Shown piece after piece: positions 16,124 to 25,211 of a stretch of 48,717 nucleotides of DNA. Source of the DNA: Methylophilaceae bacterium (GTDB lineage Bacteria > Pseudomonadota > Gammaproteobacteria > Burkholderiales > Methylophilaceae). Position 1 is the first letter of the stretch. Each line of letters opens with the position of its first letter. The stretch spans positions 1 to 48,717 of the forward strand of contig JACMMS010000104.1 in the NCBI GenBank assembly GCA_014378915.1, written 5' to 3'. A program made the position numbers and the translations under genes. The notes beneath the pieces are model-generated. The model saw only the letters and a program-made list of their open reading frames with translations, was not told the DNA's origin and did no database searches.

Positions 16124-16903
16124 ATGTTCCCTACCAGCCCAACTAATCCCTCAGTTTCAATGCCTCATTTTGGTGTCTACATTATTGGTGATGAGATTCT
16201 CTCTGGCAAACGTCAGGATGCACATTTAAGCAGTGCAATTGCAATGTTAAAAGCCCGTGGATTAAGCTTGGCTTGGGCACATTACTTAGGCGATATTCCA
16301 GCACAAATCACCAGCGCATTAAAAATTAGTATTGCGACTAGCGATATAGTGTTTAGCTTCGGTGGCATCGGCGCTACGCCAGACGACTTTACACGAGAAT
16401 GTGCAGCTGCTGCGTTTGGTGTATCTATTGAGCGCCATACGGATGCTGTAGCAGAGATTGAAGCGCAGTTTGGCGAAGGTGCTTATCCAAAACGCGTGCT
16501 CATGGCGGACTTTCCGCAAGGAGCAGCACTCATACCTAACCCAGTGAATCGTGTAGCTGGGTTTTCAATTCAACAGCATTATTTTATGCCAGGTTTTCCC
16601 AGCATGGCACACCCAATGATGGAATGGGTGCTTGATAAACATTACAGCCATTTATTTCATCAAATACCAGTTATTGAGCAATCGATTATCGTGCAAGATG
16701 GCATAGAAAGCCAACTCATTGATTTAATGCATGAAGTACTAAATAAATACCCCAAAATTAAAGTGTTCAGCCTACCTAAATTAAAACCAAATAGGCAAGT
16801 TGAGTTAGGTGCAAAAGGTGATTCCCGCATAGTAGAGCAAGCCATGGTAGATTTAAAAGCTGGTGTAACTCAAGTTGGATTTAGTTGGATAGAAAATAGT
16901 TAA
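16124..16903 (+). CDS. Competence/damage-inducible CinA-like, molybdopterin-binding (MoCF) domain protein
   Basis: 259 residues. The MoaB/Mog-type fold fills the N-terminal 170 residues: FGVYIIGDEILSGKRQDAH, the conserved FSFGGIGATPDDFTRECAAAAFG (GGxG..PDD signature) and NPVNRVAGF. The C-terminus has FFMP-like PGFPSMAHPMMEW. It corresponds to the N-terminal half of CinA (COG1058) without the nicotinamide-deamidase C-domain. The real activity of stand-alone members is not settled (pyrophosphatase or molybdopterin-related). A single gene, followed by dusB 105 bp later. Confidence 0.85.
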   Translation: MFPTSPTNPSVSMPHFGVYIIGDEILSGKRQDAHLSSAIAMLKARGLSLAWAHYLGDIPAQITSALKISIATSDIVFSFGGIGATPDDFTRECAAAAFGVSIERHTDAVAEIEAQFGEGAYPKRVLMADFPQGAALIPNPVNRVAGFSIQQHYFMPGFPSMAHPMMEWVLDKHYSHLFHQIPVIEQSIIVQDGIESQLIDLMHEVLNKYPKIKVFSLPKLKPNRQVELGAKGDSRIVEQAMVDLKAGVTQVGFSWIENS

Positions 16904-17008
16904 AATGCGCATTCACAGCGAGACTAATTGCGTATAAAATAGGCACCTTTCGCATTAGTGTCGTCAGACATATTTTAAATTAAGCATAATAGACAAGCTA
17001 AAAATCAC

Positions 17009-18040
17009 GTGCAAATTGGCAATCATATTCTTAAAAATAACTTAGTGGTAGCGCCTATGGCTGGCGTTACTGATAGGCCTTTCCGTATTCTTTGCAAAAA
17101 GTTAGGCGCAGGATTAGCCGTGTCTGAAATGGTTACATCTAACTCGCTACTTTACGGCAGCGAAAAAACCTTACGTCGCGCTAATCATGAAGGTGAAGTG
17201 AGCCCGATTTCAGTACAAATTGCCGGATCTGACCCAAAAATGATGGCAGAAGCAGCCAAACATAATGTTGATAATGGCGCACAGATTATTGATATCAATA
17301 TGGGTTGCCCTGCTAAAAAAATTTGCAACGTGATGGCAGGTTCTGCACTACTGAAAGATGAACCTTTAGTGGCACAAATTTTACGTGCAGTTGTGAATGC
17401 AGTGGATGTACCCGTTACGTTAAAAATTCGTACAGGTTGGGATAAGCAAAACCGGAACGCAATTGCAGTAGCTAGAATGGCCGAAGATATTGGCATACAA
17501 GCCCTAGCCATGCACGGTCGTACGCGTGCCTGCCTATATATGGGCGATGCCGAATACGACACTATTGCCTCAGTTAAACAACACATAAAAATTCCGCTTA
17601 TCGCTAATGGCGATATCACTACACCTGAAAAAGCCAAGTTCGTGTTGGATTACACAGGTGCCGATGCCGTGATGATTGGCCGTGCTGCTCAAGGTCGGCC
17701 ATGGATATTTCGCGAAATTGAGCACTACATTAAAACTGGTGAGCACTTGCCCCCACCAGAAGTCACAGAAATTCATACTGTTATGTTAGAACATCTACAT
17801 GATTTGTATGATTTTTATGGTGAGTTAACGGGCATGCGTATGGCACGCAAACACATTTCTTGGTATACCAAGGGCTTAAAAGATTCCGCAAGCTTTCGTC
17901 ACAATATGAATACGCTACAAACGATTGATTTTCAACTTGCGGCAATCAACGAGTTTTTTGCACACTTACAAACTCGTGATAATCGCTTGCAATACGAAGA
18001 AACTAGCGAAATACTTAAAGTAGAGTTTTTAGCAGCTTAA
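17009..18040 (+). CDS. dusB: tRNA-dihydrouridine synthase B
   Basis: 343 residues from a GTG start (QIGNHILKNNLVVAPMAGVTDRPFR is the canonical N-terminus, so the GTG is accepted although no strong Shine-Dalgarno precedes it). Reduces uridine to dihydrouridine in the tRNA D-loop, using FMN and NADPH. TIM-barrel motifs: APMAGVTDRPFR (FMN), EMVTSNSLL, DINMGCPAKKI with catalytic C100, VTLKIRTGWD, AMHGRTRA, IPLIANGDITT and GADAVMIGRAAQGRPWIF. It precedes fis by 137 bp, the conserved dusB-fis order of proteobacteria. Confidence 0.96.
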   Translation: MQIGNHILKNNLVVAPMAGVTDRPFRILCKKLGAGLAVSEMVTSNSLLYGSEKTLRRANHEGEVSPISVQIAGSDPKMMAEAAKHNVDNGAQIIDINMGCPAKKICNVMAGSALLKDEPLVAQILRAVVNAVDVPVTLKIRTGWDKQNRNAIAVARMAEDIGIQALAMHGRTRACLYMGDAEYDTIASVKQHIKIPLIANGDITTPEKAKFVLDYTGADAVMIGRAAQGRPWIFREIEHYIKTGEHLPPPEVTEIHTVMLEHLHDLYDFYGELTGMRMARKHISWYTKGLKDSASFRHNMNTLQTIDFQLAAINEFFAHLQTRDNRLQYEETSEILKVEFLAA

Positions 18041-18177
18041 TGCATTAGGATTAAATTTATAGGCTTGTACTTTTTGCTTGTAATAACACTAGTATCACAA
18101 TTGTAGTTGTAATTTATAAACCGATAAAAAAATTTAGCGATCAAATAGGCAACGAAGCCTAGTTCAAGGGGTGATTT

Positions 18178-18447
18178 ATGAATGGTGCAATGGACAGCGC
18201 AATGGATAATTCAGAGAAACAGTGTGAACTTGCAATCAGCGTAAAAACTTCACTAGAGCAATATTTTAAAGACCTGGATGGCCAGCCGCCTCATGCAGTT
18301 TATGACATGCTAATGGGCTGTGTAGAAAAACCAATGTTGCAGTTTGTACTCAACCATGCAGGTGGTAATCAAAGTAAAACAGCTGATATTCTCGGCTTAA
18401 ACCGCAATACTTTGCGCAAAAAAATGCAGCAATACAATATCGAATAA
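18178..18447 (+). CDS. fis: Fis-type nucleoid / transcription regulator
   Basis: 89 residues. The C-terminal half carries the Fis helix-turn-helix: MLQFVLNHAGGNQSKTADILGLNRNTLRKKMQQY, nearly identical in pattern to E. coli Fis (98 aa). The start at ATG 18178 is preceded by AAGGGGTGA. The first 11 residues (NGAMDSAMDNS) are low complexity, so a start at the second or third Met is possible. It follows dusB, its normal partner, and is probably in its operon. Role: small dimeric DNA-bending protein affecting growth-phase gene expression. Confidence 0.93.
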   Translation: MNGAMDSAMDNSEKQCELAISVKTSLEQYFKDLDGQPPHAVYDMLMGCVEKPMLQFVLNHAGGNQSKTADILGLNRNTLRKKMQQYNIE

Positions 18448-18455
18448 TATTGCCA

Positions 18456-18480
18456 TTGCGAGACGTAGTTTCGCAACTAC
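18456..18480. repeat. Overlapping hairpins after fis, REP-like remnant
   Basis: TTGCGA/TCGCAA (18456-18461, 18471-18476) and GTAGTT/AACTAC (18465-18470, 18475-18480, loop TCGC) share bases, so two alternative hairpins are possible. No T-tract follows. The ATTGCGAGACGTAG motif resembles dispersed palindromic repeats found in many proteobacteria. Confidence 0.4.
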
Positions 18481-18576
18481 CTAGCCAAGCACTAGCAACG
18501 GGCTACCCTCGTCAACACAAATTTGAAACTAACTTTAAATCTATCCGAATTTTAAATCTATCTAAATAATTCCAAT

Positions 18577-20169
18577 ATGACAACCATCCAAAGAGCACTC
18601 ATTAGCGTTTCAGATAAACAAGGCATCCTCGAGTTCGCAAAAAAATTAAGTAGCCTAGGCATAGAGCTTCTTTCTACAGGTGGTACCGCAAAGCTTTTTC
18701 GTGACAATCAAATTCCAGTAGTAGAAGTGAGCGACTACACGGGTTTTCCTGAAATGCTAGATGGCCGTGTCAAAACCTTACACCCCAAAGTACATGGTGG
18801 CATTTTAGGTCGTCGTGATTTACCGGAACACCTCGTTGCAATGGCAAATGCTGGCATTCCAAATATAGATATGGTCATCGTCAATTTATATCCGTTTGAA
18901 GCTACGATTGCTAAACCACATACCTTAGAAGATGCGATTGAAAATATTGATATTGGCGGCCCGGCCATGGTGCGTTCTGCTGCTAAAAACTGGAAAGATG
19001 TCGCAGTACTGACAGATGCAAGCCAATACGCAGCAGTGATTGAAGAGTTAGAATCAACAGGCACATTGGCGCAAACGACTAAATTTACGCTTTCAGTGGC
19101 TGCATTTAATCGTATCAGCAACTACGATGGTGTAATTTCCGACTATTTGTCTTCCTATAAAGCAGACGGCACACGCAGCGAGTTCCCCGAACAAATGAAT
19201 ACCCGTTTTGTGAAATTGTATGATTTACGTTATGGCGAAAATCCACATCAACATGCTGCTTTTTACAGCGATTTATATCCAGCCCCAGGCTCACTAGTGA
19301 CTGCTAAGCAATTACAGGGCAAGGAATTAAGCTATAACAACATTGCCGATGCTGATGCAGCTTGGGAGTGTGTAAGATCGTTCGATACAACAGCTTGCGT
19401 CATCGTCAAACATGCGAATCCATGTGGCGTGGCAATTGGTGTTAACGCATTAGAAGCTTACAGCAAAGCTTTTAAGACTGACCCTAGCTCTGCCTTTGGC
19501 GGCATTATTGCTTTAAACTGTATAGTGGATAAAGTGGCAGCTGAAGCAATTTCCAAACAGTTTGTAGAAGTGCTCATCGCACCAGACTTAACAACAGATG
19601 CACTGGCCATTTTTGCAGCCAAAGCTAATGTACGCGTGTTGAAAATTGCGCTGCCGCAATTAAACAAAGCGCGCGGGGATAGCGCTTGGGAACAAGGTCG
19701 CAACTCACATGAAAGCAAACGTGTAGGATCTGGCATTTTAATTCAAACCGCTGATAACCATGAAATTTCTGTAAATGACTTAAAAATCGTTACGCAAAAA
19801 CAACCTACCCCAAAACAATTAGAAGACATGCTGTTTGCTTGGCGTGTAGTCAAATATGTGAAATCTAACGCGATTGTATTTTGCGCGGGCGGTATGACAC
19901 TAGGGGTTGGCGCTGGGCAAATGAGTCGTGTAGACAGCACTAAAATCGCCGCGATTAAAGCACAAAATGCTGGGCTATCATTGCAAAACTCTGTAGTCGC
20001 TTCTGATGCATTTTTTCCGTTCCGTGATGGCATTGATGTGCTTGCGGAAGCCGGCGCGAGCTGTGTGATTCACCCAGGTGGCAGCATGCGTGATGAAGAA
20101 GTGATTAAAGCCGCAGATGAGCATGGTTTAGTCATGCTACTTACTGGTATCCGCCATTTCCGCCACTAG
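18577..20169 (+). CDS. purH: Bifunctional AICAR transformylase / IMP cyclohydrolase
   Basis: 530 residues. Catalyses the last two steps of IMP synthesis: formyl transfer to AICAR and ring closure. N-terminal IMP-cyclohydrolase (MGS-like) domain: [60 protein letters not shown]-terminal transformylase: [29 protein letters not shown] (KH catalytic), [26 protein letters not shown] and [13 protein letters not shown]. Length is normal. It leads purH-purD-tsaC-hemF, with gaps of only 31, 29 and 3 bp, so these four are probably one operon. Confidence 0.97.
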   Translation: MTTIQRALISVSDKQGILEFAKKLSSLGIELLSTGGTAKLFRDNQIPVVEVSDYTGFPEMLDGRVKTLHPKVHGGILGRRDLPEHLVAMANAGIPNIDMVIVNLYPFEATIAKPHTLEDAIENIDIGGPAMVRSAAKNWKDVAVLTDASQYAAVIEELESTGTLAQTTKFTLSVAAFNRISNYDGVISDYLSSYKADGTRSEFPEQMNTRFVKLYDLRYGENPHQHAAFYSDLYPAPGSLVTAKQLQGKELSYNNIADADAAWECVRSFDTTACVIVKHANPCGVAIGVNALEAYSKAFKTDPSSAFGGIIALNCIVDKVAAEAISKQFVEVLIAPDLTTDALAIFAAKANVRVLKIALPQLNKARGDSAWEQGRNSHESKRVGSGILIQTADNHEISVNDLKIVTQKQPTPKQLEDMLFAWRVVKYVKSNAIVFCAGGMTLGVGAGQMSRVDSTKIAAIKAQNAGLSLQNSVVASDAFFPFRDGIDVLAEAGASCVIHPGGSMRDEEVIKAADEHGLVMLLTGIRHFRH

Positions 20170-20200
20170 ACATCATTTGTATCAGAAAGCTTAAGTTTAT

Positions 20201-21469
20201 ATGAAAGTTTTAGTCATAGGTAGTGGCGGCCGTGAACACGCGCTAGCTTGGAAAATTGCACAAAGTGCAAAAATCAGCCGTGTTTTTGTAGCCCCTGGCA
20301 ATGCCGGTACAGCACTTAATCCTGATATGCTCAATGTACCAATTAGCAGCGTGGCAGATTTACTTAAATTTGCACAGGATGAGCAAATTGCACTCACGGT
20401 TGTAGGCCCAGAAGCACCGTTGTCACTTGGCGTAGTTGATGCCTTTCGCGCAGCAGGACTTAAAATTTTTGGCCCAACTAAAGCCGCTGCACAATTAGAA
20501 AGCTCAAAAGACTTTGCTAAAGCGTTTATGGTGCGCCACAACATTCCAACAGCCGCTTACGCGACATTTACCGATGCAAAATTAGCGCATGATTATGTAA
20601 CCAATCAAGGCGCGCCGATTGTGATTAAAGCCGATGGTTTAGCAGCAGGCAAAGGTGTCGTAGTTGCAATGGATGAATCTGAGGCACATGCGGCAATTGA
20701 TGCCATGTTATCGGATAACAAACTAGGTGATGCAGGCGCACGCGTAGTGATTGAAGAGTTCTTAACGGGTGAAGAAGCCAGTTTTATTGTAATGGTAGAT
20801 GGTAAAAATATTTTAGCCTTAGCGACTAGCCAAGACCATAAACGCTTGAGCGATGGTGACCAAGGCCCGAATACTGGCGGCATGGGCGCATATTCTCCAG
20901 CACCCGTTGTCACACCAGAAATTCACGCCAAAGTCATGCACGAAATCATCAAACCAACCGTTGAAGGCATGGCGAAAGATGGCATTCCCTACACTGGCTT
21001 TTTATATGCTGGCTTAATGATTAGTCGAGATGGTACGGTAAAAACCCTAGAGTTTAACTGTCGCATGGGTGACCCTGAAACACAACCCATCATGCTGCGT
21101 TTAAAAAGTGACTTTGTTACACTAGCCGAGCACGCTGTTGAAGGTACATTAAACCAAGCAGAAACTGAGTGGGATAGGCGGACTGCACTAGGCGTAGTAA
21201 TGGCAGCAGCCAATTATCCTGATACACCACGTACAGGCGATGAAATAACAGGCTTAACAAAAGACCTAGTGGATGCCCATGTATTTCATGCAGGCGCAAC
21301 ATTTAAAGATGGCAAAGTAGTGACTAGCGGTGGGCGTGTGTTGTGTGTTACCGCATTGGGTGAAACCGTAAAATTTGCACAGCATCGTGCCTACCTAATT
21401 CTTGATGAAATAAAATTTAATGGTGCGCAATATCGCAAGGATATTGGCTACAGAGCCGTTAAGCATTAG
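20201..21469 (+). CDS. purD: Phosphoribosylamine-glycine ligase (GARS)
   Basis: 422 residues, ATP-grasp enzyme for step 2 of purine synthesis. Motifs: KVLVIGSGGREHALAWKI, TVVGPEAPLSLGVVDAF, KIFGPTKAAAQLESSKDFAKAFM, VIKADGLAAGKGVVVA (ATP grasp), IEEFLTGEEASFIVMVDG, DQGPNTGGMGAYSPAP and FNCRMGDPETQPIMLRL (metal and substrate site). All present; length as in E. coli (429). Starts 31 bp after purH. Confidence 0.97.
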   Translation: MKVLVIGSGGREHALAWKIAQSAKISRVFVAPGNAGTALNPDMLNVPISSVADLLKFAQDEQIALTVVGPEAPLSLGVVDAFRAAGLKIFGPTKAAAQLESSKDFAKAFMVRHNIPTAAYATFTDAKLAHDYVTNQGAPIVIKADGLAAGKGVVVAMDESEAHAAIDAMLSDNKLGDAGARVVIEEFLTGEEASFIVMVDGKNILALATSQDHKRLSDGDQGPNTGGMGAYSPAPVVTPEIHAKVMHEIIKPTVEGMAKDGIPYTGFLYAGLMISRDGTVKTLEFNCRMGDPETQPIMLRLKSDFVTLAEHAVEGTLNQAETEWDRRTALGVVMAAANYPDTPRTGDEITGLTKDLVDAHVFHAGATFKDGKVVTSGGRVLCVTALGETVKFAQHRAYLILDEIKFNGAQYRKDIGYRAVKH

Positions 21470-21498
21470 CAAGGTTTAATACTAAGTAAATCAGCTCA

Positions 21499-22062
21499 AT
21501 GGCAATCAATCGCAGCTTAAGATATTATTTAAGACAAGGTGGCGTCATTGCTTATGCCACCGACTCTTGCTTTGGTTTGGGCTGCGATCCAAAAAGTAGA
21601 TTAGGTTTACAACGGATTTTACGTATTAAAGGTCGCCCACAACACAAAGGCGTCATCATCATTGCGGCTAAGCAAGCGCAACTTAAACCCTATTTTGCAC
21701 CACTCAATTTAAATCAACAAAATAGTCTAGATAGTACTTGGAGTGGTTCAAAAGTTAAGACTAAGCCACATACATGGTTAGTGCCCGCCGCACATAACTG
21801 CCCGCCATGGCTATCAGGAAGATTTAATAGCATTGCTGCACGCGTTACTCAGCACAAAGCAAGCAAAGCCTTGTGTTGCCAGCTAGATATGGCATTAGTA
21901 TCAACAAGTGCTAATAAAAGTGGCTGCAAATCAGCAAAAACCAGTCGAGAATGCTACCGATTATTTGGTAAGCAAATACGTGTGATTCATGGTTTAATTG
22001 GACAACAAAAACGTCCTTCCACCATACAAGATTTAACCACTAACAGAATAATCCGCGCCTAA
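21499..22062 (+). CDS. tsaC: Sua5/YciO/YrdC family, TsaC-type threonylcarbamoyl-AMP synthase
   Basis: 187 residues. Visible YrdC signatures: GGVIAYATDSCFGLGCDP (the YPTET-like entry), ILRIKGRPQHKGVIIIA (KGRP tRNA/ATP pocket), and ALVSTSANKSG near the C-terminus (STSAN). E. coli TsaC is 190 aa, so length fits the short, single-domain type. It forms threonylcarbamoyl-AMP for t6A37 of ANN-decoding tRNAs. The start is 29 bp after purD and the stop is 3 bp before hemF. Confidence 0.88.
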   Translation: MAINRSLRYYLRQGGVIAYATDSCFGLGCDPKSRLGLQRILRIKGRPQHKGVIIIAAKQAQLKPYFAPLNLNQQNSLDSTWSGSKVKTKPHTWLVPAAHNCPPWLSGRFNSIAARVTQHKASKALCCQLDMALVSTSANKSGCKSAKTSRECYRLFGKQIRVIHGLIGQQKRPSTIQDLTTNRIIRA

Positions 22063-22065
22063 GCC

Positions 22066-22995
22066 ATGACGAATAACCAAACTTCAACCACTATTAACAC
22101 CCAAGCCGTTCTTGCATACCTGCAAAACCTACAAGCTAATATTGTAGAAGCCTTAGAGTTAGTAGATGGTAAAAATTTTCTCAATGACACGTGGCAGCGT
22201 CCAGAAGGTGGTGGTGGCACCTCATGCCTGCTAGAGGGGGGACATGTATTTGAGCGGGCAGGCGTGGGCTTTTCACATGTGCTTGGCAACAAACTCCCCC
22301 AAGCCGCCACTATTGCGCATCCGGAGGCGGCTGGCCGTATCTGGGAGGCAATGGGGGTATCTCTAGTATTGCATCCACGCAACCCTTTTGCACCCACAGT
22401 GCATATGAATATTCGATTTTTCATTGCCGAGAAAACTGGCGAAGCACCTATTTGGTGGTTTGGTGGTGGCATGGACCTCACGCCTTATTATGGTTTTGAA
22501 GACGACTGCGTGCATTTTCACCGCACCAATAAAGCAGCATTAGATCAATTCGACACCAGTTATTACCCAGCCTTTAAAAAGCATTGTGATGAATACTTCT
22601 ATCTTAAACACCGCAAAGAACCACGAGGCATAGGCGGGATTTTCTTTGATGACTTTAATGCATTAGGCTTTGATCGCAGCTTTGAACTACAACGCGCCGT
22701 GGGTGATAGTTTTTTAAATGCTTATCTGCCTATTTTGCAACGCCGTAAAGCAACACCATATGGCGAAAATGAGCGCGACTTTCAAGCATACCGTCGCGGG
22801 CGTTATGTAGAATTTAATTTAGTCTTTGATCGCGGCACACTATTTGGTTTGCAATCTAACGGCCGTGTTGAGTCGATTTTAATGTCCATGCCACCGATTG
22901 TAAAATGGCGCTACGATTGGAAACCTGAAGCAGGTAGCATTGAAGAAAAACTCTATACACAGTTTTTGATTGACCGAGACTGGTTAAATGTTTAG
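22066..22995 (+). CDS. hemF: Coproporphyrinogen III oxidase, aerobic (HemF)
   Basis: 309 residues. O2-dependent oxidative decarboxylation of coproporphyrinogen III to protoporphyrinogen IX in heme synthesis. Conserved blocks: [78 protein letters not shown] and [20 protein letters not shown]. Starts 3 bp after tsaC, so it shares the mRNA. Being O2-dependent, it indicates an aerobic lifestyle. The REP-like element (23064-23137) begins 69 bp after its stop. Confidence 0.97.
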   Translation: MTNNQTSTTINTQAVLAYLQNLQANIVEALELVDGKNFLNDTWQRPEGGGGTSCLLEGGHVFERAGVGFSHVLGNKLPQAATIAHPEAAGRIWEAMGVSLVLHPRNPFAPTVHMNIRFFIAEKTGEAPIWWFGGGMDLTPYYGFEDDCVHFHRTNKAALDQFDTSYYPAFKKHCDEYFYLKHRKEPRGIGGIFFDDFNALGFDRSFELQRAVGDSFLNAYLPILQRRKATPYGENERDFQAYRRGRYVEFNLVFDRGTLFGLQSNGRVESILMSMPPIVKWRYDWKPEAGSIEEKLYTQFLIDRDWLNV

Positions 22996-23063
22996 GATCA
23001 ATTAAAATACGAGTATTTAGACTTTTGCACGAATACTCTTCTAACCTAAAACCTTTTACTTTC

Positions 23064-23137
23064 ATCATTCCCGCGCAGGCGGGAATCCAGTTAAGTGTCG
23101 AATTAGCCTAGATTCCCGCCTACGCGGGAATGACGGA
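23064..23137. repeat. REP-like paired-palindrome element (copy 1)
   Basis: CATTCCCGCGCAGGCGGGAAT (left palindrome, from 23066) and ATTCCCGCCTACGCGGGAATG (right palindrome, to 23132), separated by about 25 bp, together form a larger inverted repeat. A degenerate second copy is at 44668-44765. The minus-strand translation of this element gives the familiar SFPRRRESR artefact peptide, which is not a gene. Confidence 0.8.
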
Positions 23138-23220
23138 TTTCTGGTTTTTTGGCAAATAAGTGGCGAATTTAACATCGAAAAAATTCTCACATCATCATTT
23201 AATTTAAAGGGAGTCACCAT

Positions 23221-24621
23221 ATGCTCAAACAGCTTCTGCGAACGAAACCGATTGTTGAGCATAGTAATAGCGGACTTAAAAAATGTTTAAGTGCATTTGA
23301 TTTGGCACTTCTTGGCATAGGCTGTGCAATTGGTACTGGCATATTTGTGCTAACTGGCATTGCTGCCGCGACACAATCTGGCCCTGCCGTTGTACTTTCC
23401 TTTGTATTTGCTGGTATTGCCAGCGCCTTCGCAGCACTTTCTTACGCAGAATTGGCATCTTCCATCGGTGGTTCAGGTAGTGCTTACGGCTACAGCTACG
23501 TGGCTTTTGGCGAATTTATCGCATGGTTAATGGGTTGGATTTTACTGCTTGAATATGGAGTAGGCGCTGCTGCCGTGGCCAATGGCTGGGCAGGTTATTT
23601 TATTAATACTCTAGCTAATTTTAATATATTTTTACCTGCAGCTTTGACTAAAGCGCCTATGCTAGGCGGCATAATTAACCTGCCTGCTTTTGCAATTATC
23701 TGGTTGTTAATTGTTTTATTAATTATTGGTGTAAAAGAAAGCGCTCGTTTCAATAACATTATCGTTATTATTAAACTTTCTACCATCGCTATTTTTATCG
23801 CACTCGCAGCGGCACATCTTAATAGTGCTAACTGGCATCCTTTTATGCCATTCGGTTGGTTCAGTACATTAGAAAATGGTAAAACGGTAGGTGTTTTAGC
23901 CGGGGCTTCTTTAGTGTTTTTTGCTTACTTTGGATTTGATGCCGTTTCTACCGCAGCAGAAGAAGCTAAAAACCCACAGCGCGACTTACCTATAGGGTTA
24001 TTGGCATCACTGATTTTCTGTACTGTGATTTACATCATCGTTTCTGCTTTATTAACTGGGATTGTGCCTTACACAATGCTTAACGTGCCTTCACCAGTGG
24101 CTTTTGCTTTAAGTGAAATTGGCTACACGTGGTCATCCACATTAGTTTCCACAGGCGTCATTGCTGGCTTAATCACTGTATTACTTGTGCTGCTTTATGG
24201 TCTGACCCGCATTTTATTTGCAATGAGTCGAGATGGCTTAATTTCACCAATATTTTCTGAAGTAAATCCAGACAGACAAACGCCGACTAAAGTGATTTTA
24301 ATGTGTGGTATGGTAGTATCATCTATTGCTGGATTTATTCCATTAGGTGAACTAGCCGAAACGGTCAACATTGGCACGTTGGCCAGCTTTATTATGGTAT
24401 GCGTAGGTGTGATTGTATTGCGTATTCGCCAACCAGATTTAAAACGACCATTCAAAAACCCTTGGAACCCACTGATTCCAGTACTTGGGATTTTATCCTG
24501 TGGCGCTCTAATTAGCTTTTTACCCAATACCACTTGGATTAGATTCTTAGTGTGGATTATTATCGGCATCGTAGTTTACTTTGCTTACTCAATGCGTAAA
24601 AGCAAACTTCATCAGTCTTAG
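23221..24621 (+). CDS. APC-superfamily amino-acid permease (12 TM)
   Basis: 466 residues with about twelve hydrophobic segments. Family signatures: DLALLGIGCAIGTGIFVLTGIAA (TM1 GxGxGIF substrate loop), ALSYAELASSIGGSGSAYGYSYVAFGEF, FFAYFGFDAVSTAAEEAKNP (TM6, SxAEE) and TRILFAMSRDGL. This matches the CAT/YfnA-type amino acid permeases (APC 2.A.3.3). Substrate unknown. RBS GGGAG at 23209-23213 before the ATG. Monocistronic, followed by a terminator at 24651-24685. Confidence 0.9.
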   Translation: MLKQLLRTKPIVEHSNSGLKKCLSAFDLALLGIGCAIGTGIFVLTGIAAATQSGPAVVLSFVFAGIASAFAALSYAELASSIGGSGSAYGYSYVAFGEFIAWLMGWILLLEYGVGAAAVANGWAGYFINTLANFNIFLPAALTKAPMLGGIINLPAFAIIWLLIVLLIIGVKESARFNNIIVIIKLSTIAIFIALAAAHLNSANWHPFMPFGWFSTLENGKTVGVLAGASLVFFAYFGFDAVSTAAEEAKNPQRDLPIGLLASLIFCTVIYIIVSALLTGIVPYTMLNVPSPVAFALSEIGYTWSSTLVSTGVIAGLITVLLVLLYGLTRILFAMSRDGLISPIFSEVNPDRQTPTKVILMCGMVVSSIAGFIPLGELAETVNIGTLASFIMVCVGVIVLRIRQPDLKRPFKNPWNPLIPVLGILSCGALISFLPNTTWIRFLVWIIIGIVVYFAYSMRKSKLHQS

Positions 24622-24650
24622 TTTATAGGGGTGTATTTATACAGATTTTC

Positions 24651-24685
24651 GAAAAAAAAAGCCAGTTTTTTGAACTGGCTTTTTT
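24651..24685. terminator. Bidirectional rho-independent terminator
   Basis: GCCAGTT (24661-24667) and AACTGGC (24673-24679) with a 5-nt loop are flanked by nine A residues on the left and six T residues on the right, so it works in both orientations. It serves the permease (+) and the convergent cytochrome c gene (-). Confidence 0.88.
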
Positions 24686-24726
24686 GTTTAGTTAACTTTG
24701 CAATTTTATAATTGCAGAGTTTATTA

Positions 24727-25053
24727 TTATAGAGTGAGCACCCACTGTACAATAGTTTTGATATCTTCATCTCTCACTTGTGGGCTGTTGGCTGGCATGG
24801 CCATAGGACCCCACACGCCTCCGCCGCCCGCTTTAACTTTGGCAACTAAGCGCGCTTCGGCACCTTTATCGCCTTTGTATTTTGCTGACACATCTTTATA
24901 GGCTGGGCCTAATACTTTTTTATCAATTGCGTGACAAGCTAAACACCCACTTTTTTGTGCTAATGCTTTTGATGCATCTGCATCTAAAGCATTAGCTTGT
25001 GTAGCTAAGAGCAGAGTACCAGCAGTTGCTACTTTCATTAACCATGTTTTCAT
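24727..25053 (-). CDS. Cytochrome c, c551/c552 type, periplasmic
   Basis: 108 residues: signal peptide MKTWLMKVATAGTLLLATQA (cleaved near NALDA), one heme site CLACH (C37, C40, H41), and the axial-ligand Met in the GPMAMPAN segment before the C-terminal helix. The SGCLACHAIDKKVLGPAYKDVSAKY pattern matches the small class-I cytochromes c551/c552. It carries electrons to oxidases or accepts them from periplasmic dehydrogenases; in a methylotroph, methanol/methylamine oxidation is a plausible but unproven partner. SD-like GGAG precedes the ATG. Monocistronic. Confidence 0.92.
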   Translation of the reverse strand: MKTWLMKVATAGTLLLATQANALDADASKALAQKSGCLACHAIDKKVLGPAYKDVSAKYKGDKGAEARLVAKVKAGGGGVWGPMAMPANSPQVRDEDIKTIVQWVLTL

Positions 25054-25211
25054 ACTATCTCCTTAAATTCAATACTTTAAAATATTATGTATATTAACGT
25101 CTAATTTCCCACTAAACTTTTTAGACTGTTTTTTAACTAGGAATAATCATACTTACAAACTAACAATTGCAATAAGAACATTGTATATTTTTAACTTAAA
25201 AAACCACCCTT

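Noticed and set aside
23065-23262. Minus-strand 65-aa ORF with SFPRRRESR peptide
   Set aside because: It is the translation of the REP-like repeat, a well-known false ORF, and overlaps the permease start.
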